A stretch of 51,963 nt of DNA from positions 1 through 51,963 of the forward strand of contig JABDBM010000023.1 of NCBI GenBank assembly GCA_013288685.1. The letters are read 5' to 3'. A program made the position numbers and the translations under genes. Positions 8,239 to 15,860 of this stretch are shown one piece after another. The DNA comes from Bacteroidota bacterium (GTDB lineage Bacteria; Bacteroidota; Bacteroidia; Sphingobacteriales; Sphingobacteriaceae). The notes under the pieces were generated by a model. The model was not told where the DNA came from. It worked only from the letters and a program-made list of their open reading frames with translations, and searched no databases. Position 1 is the first letter of the stretch, and each line of letters opens with the position of its first letter.

Positions 8239-9822
8239 CTATTTCCCAAACTTCACCCTTACATGTATTTTTTCGGATTGTCCGTTGGTGCTTCCTGCCC
8301 AGTCGGGGCCGTTGGTAATCAGGTCGATGGCTTTTTGATCGGTGGCTGGACTAATGCTTTTTAAAATTTTCATACCGGTAATATTGCCATTGCTGTCTAC
8401 GTCAAACGATAAACGAACTGCGCCAGTTTTGCCATCAGGCGATGCGGCATTTTCTTTTAAATACTTTTGAAAACTGCTCCAGCCTGCGCGCGGGTGCGCG
8501 TGAATTATCGAGTTATCGTCCGCTTTATTTGGGTTTACAACCACCACTTCGGCAAGGGAAGCACGGTTTGCTTCCAATTTAATAGTGCCCGCCGAATCGC
8601 TATGATTTATTAATATCTGCCTTGTTTCATACCCTACGTAGGTAATCATCAATTCCTTTTTGCCGCTATCAGCAGGCAGCGTAAAAGTGCCGGTAACATC
8701 TGTAACAACGCCCTTATTACTACCTGCTATTTTAACGTAAGCACCCGGTATCGGCTGCCCATCGTCTTTATCTATAACTTTGCCTCGTATGGTTTGGTTT
8801 TTATTAATTGTTGCTACAGGTGCAGAGTAGCTTTTAAAAACGAGCCCTGCGGCTTTTCCCAGTAACAATTTTTCGGTTTTAGGAGCGGCAATCCTGCTTT
8901 CTCCGCTGGTATCCGCTTTAGCAACATAGCGCGAGGCGTCTTTTTTAACGGTTGCATCACCGTACGGGGCCATATCGTTCAGCGAATAGTTATTAGGGTT
9001 AAGGGTGATGGTGCCCATTGCGCCATTATTGTATACCTTTAATATTCTTGATTGAAAGCCCGGTGTAGAAACCAACAGCTTCCCCTTGTTACTATCAACC
9101 AACAGCGTAAAATTGCCATCGATGCCGGTAACAGCCACTTTATTGGTACCGGCCAGGTTAACACTTACTCCGGGAATCGGCAATTTATTGCCATCGCCAA
9201 CTACGGTACCTTTTATAATATTCCCGGGGTTAGTGCTTTTTTTCTTTTGCGCTTCATAACCCATTACAACCATTTCGTTTAATGGGGTGGTATCCGTATC
9301 CTTAGCAGTTTGCCTGGGTTCTTCAACAGCCAAAACAGCGTTAACGTTATTAATGGTCGTATCGGCTTTTGCAGTCCTATGTAAGTGCAATGCATATTTT
9401 TGAGGCGCAGGCGCCGGTACTGCGGCGTTATTTTTCCCTTCCCCTGTATCGGTCGCAGCAACTTGCGGTGTTTGTTTAACACCTTTTGCAGGCAATTGTG
9501 CCGCTTGCCGCGGTCCTGCCGGGCGGCTATTATAAAACCACAGGCCACCAGCAGTAATAAAAATCAGCACCGAAGCCGCTATTGAAAGCATTCTCCATGG
9601 GATAATGCGGCGCTGTGGCTGTGCAATACGTTGATGCAAACGGGCATATATATCGCCAAGGTTTACTTGCTGATCGTGATTGGCACTTTCAAAGCCGTCA
9701 AGGGCATCCATAAAAAACGGATCGTCCTGTGCGCGGCGCTCCAGTTGGTGCATAGCTTTGGCATTAAGCTCTCCGTTAAGATACTTCCTTATTTGCAATA
9801 TGTCGGCCTCTCTATTACTCAC
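8239..9822 (-). CDS. Membrane-anchored anti-sigma-like protein with carboxypeptidase-regulatory-like and TonB-C-like domains
   Basis: 527 residues. A cytoplasmic N-terminus (1-74; IRKYLNGELNAKAMHQLERR) resembles small anti-sigma domains. One membrane helix follows at about 78-97, then a periplasmic part. That part holds two carboxypeptidase-D regulatory-like domains (about 201-264 and 344-418; IKGTVVGDGNKLPIPGVSV and IRGKVIDKDDGQPIPGAYV) and a TonB C-terminal-like domain (about 447-525). Between them are strands resembling SusC receptors: LNEMVVMGYEAQKKK at 181-195, LNDMAPYG at 281-288 and LAEVVVVN at 423-430. The gene overlaps the ECF sigma gene by 8 bp, so it is probably that factor's membrane partner. 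Target and signal are unknown. Confidence 0.82.
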   Translation of the reverse strand: MSNREADILQIRKYLNGELNAKAMHQLERRAQDDPFFMDALDGFESANHDQQVNLGDIYARLHQRIAQPQRRIIPWRMLSIAASVLIFITAGGLWFYNSRPAGPRQAAQLPAKGVKQTPQVAATDTGEGKNNAAVPAPAPQKYALHLHRTAKADTTINNVNAVLAVEEPRQTAKDTDTTPLNEMVVMGYEAQKKKSTNPGNIIKGTVVGDGNKLPIPGVSVNLAGTNKVAVTGIDGNFTLLVDSNKGKLLVSTPGFQSRILKVYNNGAMGTITLNPNNYSLNDMAPYGDATVKKDASRYVAKADTSGESRIAAPKTEKLLLGKAAGLVFKSYSAPVATINKNQTIRGKVIDKDDGQPIPGAYVKIAGSNKGVVTDVTGTFTLPADSGKKELMITYVGYETRQILINHSDSAGTIKLEANRASLAEVVVVNPNKADDNSIIHAHPRAGWSSFQKYLKENAASPDGKTGAVRLSFDVDSNGNITGMKILKSISPATDQKAIDLITNGPDWAGSTNGQSEKIHVRVKFGK

Positions 9823-10384
9823 TGTTTCTCTCCAGGCAAATTTTTAAGTTACGTTTACCGTTTTGTATATAGCTTTTTACCTCGTTTAAACTAAACCCTG
9901 TAACTTCGGCAATCTCCTTATAACATTGTTCTTTTAAATAAAATAATCCGACGCTTTGTTTTTGTGCGGGCGGCAATTTATCCATACACCGTTCCAGCGC
10001 CTGCATGGCAGCTTCGCGGTTATCATCATCAGGATGCAAAATGGGTGTAAATTCCATAAAGTCATCCAAATTAACCGTCTCCATTTTTTTACCGCTGCGT
10101 AATTGCATCAGGCAATAATTACGGGCCAGTACATATAGCCAGCTGCGAAATTGTTTTATATCGTGTTGTTTAACCTTGGTTACCAGTTCTTCAAATATAC
10201 CCATAACGGCATCTTTCGACTGATCTTCATCCCTCAAATATTTTAAACATACGCCATATACAAGCGGCACCTGTTTTTCGTACAAACGGCCAAGCACCGC
10301 CAGGTCGCCGGTTTGGCGATAGCTTTGGAGCAGTTTATGATCGTCTGCATCATCAGTATTTTTTGAGCGGGTAAAAAAGTTCAT
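9815..10384 (-). CDS. ECF-type RNA polymerase sigma factor
   Basis: 189 residues. The region 2 helix (LGRLYEKQVPLVYGVCLKYLRDEDQSKDAVMGIFEEL in segments, then FRSWLYVLARNYCLMQLR) is followed by a short linker. Region 4 (ALERCMDKLPPAQKQSVGLFYLKEQCYKEIAEVTGFSLNEVKSYIQNGKRNLK in segments) carries the helix-turn-helix. It is translationally coupled (8-bp overlap) to the membrane protein downstream, which should hold it inactive until an envelope signal arrives. The promoter is not clear. A strong 20-bp hairpin lies 39 bp upstream of the ATG. Confidence 0.9.
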   Translation of the reverse strand: MNFFTRSKNTDDADDHKLLQSYRQTGDLAVLGRLYEKQVPLVYGVCLKYLRDEDQSKDAVMGIFEELVTKVKQHDIKQFRSWLYVLARNYCLMQLRSGKKMETVNLDDFMEFTPILHPDDDNREAAMQALERCMDKLPPAQKQSVGLFYLKEQCYKEIAEVTGFSLNEVKSYIQNGKRNLKICLERNSE

Positions 10385-10423
10385 TATGGGACAGCTAAAT
10401 TAAATGTTTTTAGCGGGTTATGA

Positions 10424-10483
10424 AAAAATAAAGCGATTTGTGCACCGCCCACCGCGTTCTGGCGCACAAATCGCTTTATTTTT
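10424..10483 (-). terminator. Perfect 20-bp hairpin with T-rich tails in the sigma-gene leader
   Basis: AAAAATAAAGCGATTTGTGC at 10424-10443 is the exact reverse complement of 10464-10483, with a 20-base loop. Read on the minus strand, the stem ends in TTTATTTTTTC and is 39 bp before the sigma ATG. That gives the form of an intrinsic terminator or attenuator in the leader. Read on the plus strand it also ends in TTTATTTTTG, but no plus-strand gene precedes it. Confidence 0.6.
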
Positions 10484-10844
10484 GAGCGACATATTTGAAT
10501 TGGGCCTTAATTAGTTCTTTGTGGCAAAAACTCAATGATATCCATCGAAACTTACCGTTTTTGGGTATTAACATCCCCAAAACAATATTTCGTGCGAAAT
10601 AATCCCTTTAAAGTATTAAGTAAAAATTACCGGCAAGTATTAACCGTGGCGTTAAAAGCGGGCGTTTTTTCCCACCATGCACCATAATTTCCCCAGTCGG
10701 GAAATTTGAGAGCAGCATACTCCATTCCAATTATTAACTATTGGTAAAAAAAGTATTTCAGGATAATAATATTGCGGAATAATGGCATCGGCCAAGGCAA
10801 TGGCACCGTAATTGTCTGATAAATGTAGTTAAACACAAAATAAA
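10484..10844. other. Intergenic region without an assignable gene
   Basis: About 360 bases. Two short hairpins are visible: TTTCG-tg-CGAAA near 10587-10598 and AATTTCCC-cagtc-GGGAAATT near 10687-10707. No tRNA, riboswitch or clear TAnnTTTG promoter was recognised. Transcription of the sigma gene probably starts in or near this region. Confidence 0.4.
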
Positions 10845-11039
10845 ATGGGCTTTCAGCTACCTTTACAACCTAAAAAGCACAGCGAAAATATTTTATTTCG
10901 TTTGTTTAATGTTAAACGCAATCACACAAAAAATAGTTACAAAGTAAGCATAAAAAATATAAGCGATAACATTACAAACAATAATGCATCGTTAATAAAG
11001 ATTGAGAATAAATTAAATAAACTAAGCATAGTTAACTGA
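10845..11039 (+). CDS. Possible small basic protein, weak call
   Basis: 64 codons encoding a Lys/Asn-rich polypeptide with no recognisable domain. The A-rich stretch TTAAACACAAAATAAA just before the ATG resembles Bacteroidota translation starts. The codons are strongly AT-biased compared with neighbouring genes, and the Lys/Asn richness is what random AT-rich DNA would give. It precedes a 10-bp dyad and the response regulator gene. Confidence 0.25.
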   Translation: MGFQLPLQPKKHSENILFRLFNVKRNHTKNSYKVSIKNISDNITNNNASLIKIENKLNKLSIVN

Positions 11040-11056
11040 TATTTAAATACTTGCAA

Positions 11057-11082
11057 TAATTGTAACACAAACGTTACAATTA
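11057..11082. promoter_or_regulatory. AT-rich dyad upstream of the response regulator
   Basis: TAATTGTAAC at 11057-11066 is the exact reverse complement of GTTACAATTA at 11073-11082, with a 6-base spacer. It could be an operator for a dimeric regulator of the gene at 11146. It could instead be a weak terminator for the doubtful small ORF upstream. No T-run follows. Confidence 0.4.
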
Positions 11083-11145
11083 AAACAAAGTTAATATGCT
11101 AATTTTAAGGCTGTTATACAACCGGCTAATTAAAAGTAAATTATT

Positions 11146-11559
11146 ATGTGCAAACTTGTTATAATTGACGATAATCCTACAGATCATTACATTATGCAGC
11201 GTTTATTGCATAACAATTATAACTGCGAACAGGCTACTTATACTTACGATGGCCGCCTGGTGTTAGATTTTTTGGAAGAAAATAAGCAAACAGCGCCCCT
11301 GTTGCCCGATGTAATTTTCCTTGATCTGGATATGCCCGAGCTAACCGGCTGGGAATTTTTAGACGAACTGGAAAGTTTTAATACGGCAGAAAACAAGCAT
11401 GTTCAGGTGCATATCATGAGTTCGTCAATACGATCTGCAGATGTTTTTCATTCAAAAAAATATGCTTGTGTTAACTCGTTTATGACCAAACCCCTGTCGC
11501 GCGATCTCGTAAATAAAATTTGCGAACAGGCAGGCCCCAGGCAGCTAAATATTGCCTGA
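11146..11559 (+). CDS. Single-domain response regulator (CheY-like)
   Basis: 137 residues made of one receiver domain. Acidic pair Asp8-Asp9 (VIIDDN), phospho-acceptor Asp60 in FLDLDMPELTGWEFL, switch Ser/Thr position in HIMSSS (about 92) and conserved Lys115 in MTKPL. No output domain is attached. This subgroup is common in Bacteroidota and usually relays phosphate between hybrid kinases and other partners. No kinase is adjacent. A rho-independent terminator follows at 11600. Confidence 0.9.
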   Translation: MCKLVIIDDNPTDHYIMQRLLHNNYNCEQATYTYDGRLVLDFLEENKQTAPLLPDVIFLDLDMPELTGWEFLDELESFNTAENKHVQVHIMSSSIRSADVFHSKKYACVNSFMTKPLSRDLVNKICEQAGPRQLNIA

Positions 11560-11599
11560 TTTTTGAATTTACAATTATTGATGGACATCTCATATATCC

Positions 11600-11635
11600 A
11601 AAGCCCGGCTGATAACCGGGCTTTTTCTTTTTTTT
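11600..11635 (+). terminator. Rho-independent terminator of the response regulator gene
   Basis: Stem AAAGCCCGG (11600-11608) / CCGGGCTTT (11616-11624) with a 7-base loop, followed by TTCTTTTTTTT. Textbook form. Confidence 0.9.
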
Positions 11636-11642
11636 GATATTT

Positions 11643-11772
11643 CACCCTCTTTACAGCTGCTTTAGTGAGGGTGGTTGAGCGAATTACAGAAACGGTGAGT
11701 TAACTACGAAGCCGAGGGTTTGAACACATTGCGCTTAATTAACTCACCCCGTCTGCTGCGCAAAGAGGGAAA
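11643..11772. repeat. Palindromic repeat element (CACCCTC / CTGCTGCGCAAAGAGGG family)
   Basis: CACCCTC at 11643-11649 pairs with GAGGGTG at 11667-11673. GGTGAGTTAA at 11694-11703 pairs perfectly with TTAACTCACC at 11739-11748. The block ends CACCCCGTCTGCTGCGCAAA then GAGGG. A related block (CTCTCTGCTGTGCGAAGAGG) is at 19375-19435. Such repeats are scattered through genomes of this group. No coding content. Confidence 0.65.
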
Positions 11773-11807
11773 AAATAGTCCCATATACACATTTGCATAT
11801 CCGCACA

Positions 11808-11840
11808 TTTGCACATCTAAGCATTAAACCCTTATTTTTA
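11808..11840 (+). promoter_or_regulatory. Probable promoter of lpxH
   Basis: TTTG at 11808-11811, a 21-base spacer, then TATTTTTA at 11833-11840, one mismatch from TAnnTTTG. The ATG at 11849 follows 8 bases later, which implies a very short leader. Confidence 0.45.
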
Positions 11841-11848
11841 CCGCCACT

Positions 11849-12610
11849 ATGGCCATCCCCAACAAAATTTACTTTGCATCCGATTTTCACTTAGGTTCTG
11901 GCACTTATGCCCAACAGCGCGAGCGCGAAGACCGGATTGTACGCTGGCTGGATATGATAAAAACCGATGCCGCCGAAGTTTTTTTGGTGGGCGATGTTTT
12001 TGACTTTTGGTTTGAATACAAAACGGTGGTACCCAAAGGATATATCCGTTTTTTTGGCAAATTGGCCGAACTGGCTGATGCCGGTATTAAGCTATACCTG
12101 TTTAAAGGCAACCATGATATGTGGATGTTTGATTATTTTGAACAGGAACTGGGCGCAACTATTATTAGCGATGAACTGGAGATTGAGCGGAGCGGCAAAA
12201 AGTTTTACCTGCACCACGGTGATGGCCTGGGGCCAGGCGATACATTTTACAAGTTTTTGAAGAATTTTTTTCGCAGTCCGTTTTGCCAATGGTTGTTTGC
12301 CCGTGTGCATCCAAACCTCGGGGTGGGGATAGCTAATAAATGGTCGCGGAAGAGCCGTAAGACCAACGAAAAAAACGCACATGATATTGCCCGCTGGCAA
12401 CGCATGCAGGGCATGCTGATAACCCATTGCCGCCAACTGTTACAAACAAAACATTACGACTACCTGATATTTGGTCACCAACATTTGCCAGCCGATATCA
12501 CTCTTAACGAACATAGCAATTTTATAAACCTGGGCGATTGGATATCGTCAAATACCTATGCTGTTTTTGATGGTGAAAAATTGGAATTATGCTGGTTTGA
12601 GAAAAGGTAA
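11849..12610 (+). CDS. lpxH: UDP-2,3-diacylglucosamine hydrolase
   Basis: 253 residues of the calcineurin-like metallophosphoesterase fold. Metal-binding motifs appear in order: ASDFHLGS (D-x-H) near the start, VGDVFDFWF (GD), FKGNHDMW (GNH[D/E]), YLHHGDGL and FGHQHLP (GH-x-H). FDFWFEY and GNHDMWMFDYF are typical of LpxH. It hydrolyses UDP-2,3-diacylglucosamine to lipid X and UMP at the cytoplasmic face of the inner membrane during lipid A synthesis. The pathway's next enzyme, LpxB, is encoded nearby at 17434. Confidence 0.9.
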   Translation: MAIPNKIYFASDFHLGSGTYAQQREREDRIVRWLDMIKTDAAEVFLVGDVFDFWFEYKTVVPKGYIRFFGKLAELADAGIKLYLFKGNHDMWMFDYFEQELGATIISDELEIERSGKKFYLHHGDGLGPGDTFYKFLKNFFRSPFCQWLFARVHPNLGVGIANKWSRKSRKTNEKNAHDIARWQRMQGMLITHCRQLLQTKHYDYLIFGHQHLPADITLNEHSNFINLGDWISSNTYAVFDGEKLELCWFEKR

Positions 12611-12636
12611 CTTAATTGCATTGCCGGCGATTTTTC

Positions 12637-12735
12637 GCCACTAAGAACACAAGAAAAAACAATTAAGGCTTCTGCTTTTTATTTCCTCTTTTGTGAACTT
12701 TGTGTTCTTCCCTTTGTGGTCTTTGTGGTTATTAA
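12637..12735. repeat. Inverted arms of CTTTGTG-type tandem units
   Basis: Right arm 12690-12735 is a degenerate tandem array: TTTGTGAACTTTGTGTTCTT, then CCTTTGTGGT and CTTTGTGGTT. Left arm 12637-12660 (CCACTAAGAACACAAGAAAA) is the same unit on the other strand. About 30 bases lie between. It sits between lpxH and hemH. Same architecture as 41657-41765 but a different unit sequence. Confidence 0.7.
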
Positions 12736-12805
12736 CAAATTGGTATCAGATTAAATTATAACACAATACTGATATTCTCAGCACGCACAAACCCATACTT
12801 TATTC

Positions 12806-12813
12806 TATTTTTG
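12806..12813 (+). promoter_or_regulatory. Probable -7 box of hemH
   Basis: TATTTTTG matches TAnnTTTG exactly and lies 15 bp before the hemH ATG at 12829. No good TTG is present at the expected -33 position, so the call rests on the -7 box only. Confidence 0.4.
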
Positions 12814-12828
12814 CACACTTAAATAATT

Positions 12829-13848
12829 ATGGCAAAAAAAGGAGTTTTATTGGTTAACCTGGGCACGCCCGACAGTCCTGAAACTAAGGATGTACGCCGC
12901 TACCTCAACGAATTTTTAATGGACCCGCGGGTAATTGATATTAACCCGGTGTCGCGCGCGCTGCTGGTAAAAGGAATTATCGCTCCGTTCCGCAGTCCTA
13001 AATCGGCCGCACTTTATAAAAAAATATGGAGCAATGAAACAGGATCGCCCCTGTTACATTACAGCCGCCTGCAGCACGAGGCTCTTCAGCACCGTTTAGG
13101 CAGCGATTACCAGGTTGAATTGGCCATGCGTTACCAAAGTCCGTCAATTGAAGCGGCTTTGGACAGCCTAAAAGCAGCGTTGGTCACCAGCATCCGGGTT
13201 ATTCCGCTGTTTCCGCAATATGCATCCGCCAGTACCGGATCGGTTATCGAAAAGGTGATGCAATTAGTGGGACAATGGCAAACCGTGCCCGAAATGTCGT
13301 TTGTCAACTCGTTTCATGACGATGACTTGATGATCGCAGCTTTCGCAGATAATGCTCAAAAATATCAGCCCGAAACTTACGATCATATCTTGTTCAGCTT
13401 TCACGGTCTGCCGCAACGCCAGCTCATAAAATGCGATCACACCGGCAATTACTGTCTTAAAACCGGCGACTGTTGCGATAACTTAAACGATACCAATAAA
13501 TTTTGTTATTCGGCACAATCGCACCATACGGCGCAGTTGATTGCGGCCAAACTCAATATCCCGAAAGAAAAATATACCATCTGTTTTCAATCGCGCCTGG
13601 GCAGCGATCCATGGGTGCAGCCCTATACCAGCGAAGTGGTGGCCAAATTAGCCAAAGAGGGCAAAAAACGCCTGCTGGTATTTTGCCCCGCCTTTGTGGC
13701 CGACTGCCTGGAAACCGTTTACGAAGTAACCGAAGAATACGGCGGCGAATTTAAAGCCTTGGGCGGCGAAGAGGTACAACTGGTGGAAAGCTTGAACGAT
13801 TCGCCTTTATTTATCGATGCGCTCGAGCGGATGGCTGTGGGGAAATAG
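12829..13848 (+). CDS. hemH: Ferrochelatase
   Basis: 339 residues. It begins GVLLVNLGTPDSP, typical of HemH, and has the catalytic His192 in SFHGLPQR and acidic residue Glu295 in CLETVYEV. It inserts ferrous iron into protoporphyrin IX, the last step of protoheme synthesis. Between His192 and the second half is a Cys-rich segment (Cys202, 209, 215, 216, 226; CDHTGNYCLKTGDCC). This resembles bacterial ferrochelatases with internal cysteines, some of which carry a [2Fe-2S] cluster. Whether a cluster forms here is inference. The gene stands alone, flanked by repeats and a terminator. Confidence 0.93.
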   Translation: MAKKGVLLVNLGTPDSPETKDVRRYLNEFLMDPRVIDINPVSRALLVKGIIAPFRSPKSAALYKKIWSNETGSPLLHYSRLQHEALQHRLGSDYQVELAMRYQSPSIEAALDSLKAALVTSIRVIPLFPQYASASTGSVIEKVMQLVGQWQTVPEMSFVNSFHDDDLMIAAFADNAQKYQPETYDHILFSFHGLPQRQLIKCDHTGNYCLKTGDCCDNLNDTNKFCYSAQSHHTAQLIAAKLNIPKEKYTICFQSRLGSDPWVQPYTSEVVAKLAKEGKKRLLVFCPAFVADCLETVYEVTEEYGGEFKALGGEEVQLVESLNDSPLFIDALERMAVGK

Positions 13849-13880
13849 TTGGCAGTAGTAGAAATTACTCCCGCTCTTCA

Positions 13881-13917
13881 TTCTGCCCTCGTTGGCACAA
13901 CACCAACAAGGGCAGAA
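13881..13917. terminator. Bidirectional terminator hairpin after hemH
   Basis: TTCTGCCCT / AGGGCAGAA with one mismatch and a further GTTG / CAAC pairing around a short loop. It lies between hemH (+) and the VOC gene (-). The tail has few T residues, so its strength is uncertain. Confidence 0.6.
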
Positions 13918-13922
13918 TTATA

Positions 13923-14462
13923 TCAATGATGCGTTAACACGTTTCCGGCACTATCCATTTCGAGGAAGGGGTTGAAGGCAATTTCCCATAGGTTATCTTC
14001 AATATCGGCAACGTAACCGCTATAACCGCCCCAGGAGGCTTTTTGCGGTGCTTTAACCACCCTTACACCCCGGGCTTGCAATACTTTAAACACCTCATCA
14101 ACTTCCTTTTCCGATTGATAGTTTATTGCAATGGTAAGTTTTTTGAAGCCATTGCCTTCGGGCGACACAGTGGCATCCCCCGCAAGCTCATCGGCAGGAA
14201 ATAATGAAAGAATAAAACCATTCATTTTAAAAAAAACAATTCCGCCGCTATTCTTTAACGGGCCCCATCTAAACTTATCGATATAAAATTGTTTTAATTT
14301 TTCAAGATCCTTTGCCCCAATTGTTATAAAGCTTATTCTTTGTTCCATAATTTTATTCGTTTTTGTAATAGTGTCGTTTTGTGCGATGGCCTTGGCTGTC
14401 ATTAATACTAAGATTAACCCGGTTAAAAAAAGGCTCAAAGCGCGTGTGTGTAATCTTTTCAT
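13923..14462 (-). CDS. Exported VOC (glyoxalase/bleomycin-resistance fold) protein
   Basis: 179 residues. A hydrophobic signal segment (about residues 8-27, ending AIAQ) precedes a VOC domain of about 130 residues. The domain shows ISFITIGAKDLEKLKQFY, FFKMNGFILSLF, a KVLQARGVRVV helix, and GYVADIEDNLWEIAFNP with the conserved metal-ligand Glu. An internal Met40 (MEQRISF) would give a cytoplasmic form. The signal-bearing start is preferred because the paralogue at 15338-15849 also has a signal sequence. It lies 21 bp after the hydrolase gene on the same strand. Substrate unknown. Confidence 0.82.
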   Translation of the reverse strand: MKRLHTRALSLFLTGLILVLMTAKAIAQNDTITKTNKIMEQRISFITIGAKDLEKLKQFYIDKFRWGPLKNSGGIVFFKMNGFILSLFPADELAGDATVSPEGNGFKKLTIAINYQSEKEVDEVFKVLQARGVRVVKAPQKASWGGYSGYVADIEDNLWEIAFNPFLEMDSAGNVLTHH

Positions 14463-14483
14463 GAATTTATTTGAATTATTTTG

Positions 14484-15341
14484 TTATTCCCCGCCCTGTT
14501 TAGCCCCGTTTATAAAAGACAAAATAATCTCCGACGTAACCCCAGGCGTTCGCTCCATCAGCAGGCTATCACTGTAAGGCAAAATGGCAAAGTGCCCGTT
14601 TTTTAACAGGCGGTACATCGCCATATATTGTTCAATAGGGCAGCCGTCATTTTCGCCGGTAGCGATAAGGGTTGGGCATTTAATGGAAGCTATTGTTGCT
14701 GCACTTATATAAATGCTGTCGCGCCAAACCCTGCCCATTTCGTTAATAAATTCGTCGAAACGCGCAGGCTCGGCTGTCGATTTTTTGCGCTCTGCATAAA
14801 ATTCCGGATCATTTTTCTTCAGGTATCCGGCCCCGAATTCATTAATATATTTTTTATCCCCGCCCGACAGGTATTCCGCCCCGAAATTGCTGCCAAGCGC
14901 GATCAATTTTTTAACGGCATCGGGGTGGTTGGCAGCAAGGTAATATCCCTGCAGCGCTCCATCGGCTATCCCTATCACTATAGCGCTATCTGCCGAAAGG
15001 TGCCGGAGTACTTTATAGGCATCTTCGGAAAAAAGCCGGTATGACAGTGGCTGATGCCCCAGTTCCGATTTGCCATGCCCCCGCGTAGCAACAGCAATTA
15101 CCGTAAATTTTTTACTGAGTTCGGGGATCAGCTTTTTATTTTCTCCGATTGAGCCGTATACCCCACCGTGCAATAAAACTACGGGCGGGCCGGCACCGTA
15201 CACTTCATAATATATCTGCGCATCGCCGGCATTGAAATACGCACCGGCCGAAGGGTTATGCCCATACAATACCTGGGGTACCTGGGCGTGAATGTATCCG
15301 GCCGCGCAGCTGGCCCATATCAGCATTATTAATTTTTTCAT
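14484..15341 (-). CDS. Exported alpha/beta-hydrolase-fold protein, probably catalytically altered
   Basis: 285 residues with a signal peptide (MKKLIMLIWASCAAGYIHAQ). The fold is clear: the oxyanion region VVLLHGG (about 54-60), RGHGKSE, a nucleophile elbow region VIGIADGALQGY, and a C-terminal LIATGENDGCP carrying the usual acid Asp232. At the elbow G-x-S-x-G the Ser is Ala126 (GIADG; codon GCC). The segment where the catalytic His normally sits reads LPYSDSLLMERTP, with Ser259 in its place. Both changes argue for a non-hydrolytic protein. It overlaps the upstream VOC pseudogene by 4 bp (ATGA), so it was translationally coupled to it. Confidence 0.85.
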   Translation of the reverse strand: MKKLIMLIWASCAAGYIHAQVPQVLYGHNPSAGAYFNAGDAQIYYEVYGAGPPVVLLHGGVYGSIGENKKLIPELSKKFTVIAVATRGHGKSELGHQPLSYRLFSEDAYKVLRHLSADSAIVIGIADGALQGYYLAANHPDAVKKLIALGSNFGAEYLSGGDKKYINEFGAGYLKKNDPEFYAERKKSTAEPARFDEFINEMGRVWRDSIYISAATIASIKCPTLIATGENDGCPIEQYMAMYRLLKNGHFAILPYSDSLLMERTPGVTSEIILSFINGAKQGGE

Positions 15342-15849
15342 ATAGGTTTATGTGTAATTACGTTTCCATCAGCATCAAGCGGCATAAATAAATTATAAGC
15401 CACTTCCCAAACATTGCCTTCAACATCGGCCATCAAAAAATAATACCCCCCTATTGGTGGCACCTGGGGTTCTTTTATAATTTTCACTCCCCTGCTTTTC
15501 ATCAAGCCGTATAGTTCTATGACTTTCTGTTTTGAATCAACCATATAAGCCAATGTAAATGGACGGAATCCGCTTCTCACGGGCGAAGTGCTTGCAAAAT
15601 CCGCCAGCTTTTTACCCGGGTACAGCCCAACAAAAACCCGTTTAGTTTAAAAAAAACGATGTCTTTGTTTTCGGCTACGGGTTTCCAGCCAAATTTTTGG
15701 ATATAAAAATTCCGCATAGCCTGCAAGCTGTCTGTCCCGATGGTGATGATGCTTAACCTTTGGTTCATTACCTCAGCAGTATTTTGTTTTCGGTCGCAGG
15801 ATGAAAATAAGATAGCCAACAGGCACCATAATGTTATTTTTTGTCTCAT
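15338..15849 (-). pseudogene. Frameshifted exported VOC protein
   Basis: A paralogue of the gene at 13923-14462, broken by a one-base loss. The first frame (from 15849) encodes a lipoprotein-type signal (LLAILFSSC) and the VOC start through FFKLNGFLLG, then runs into unrelated residues and a stop at about 15577. In the next frame the expected continuation is present (YPGKKLADFASTSPVRSGF, then FLMADVEGNVWEVAYN) to a TGA at 15338. The break maps to about 15618-15627 (GGGTACAGCC). It is either a true frameshift or a sequencing error. It is the first gene of the VOC/hydrolase/VOC operon. Confidence 0.8.
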
Positions 15850-15860
15850 TGATTTTTTTT

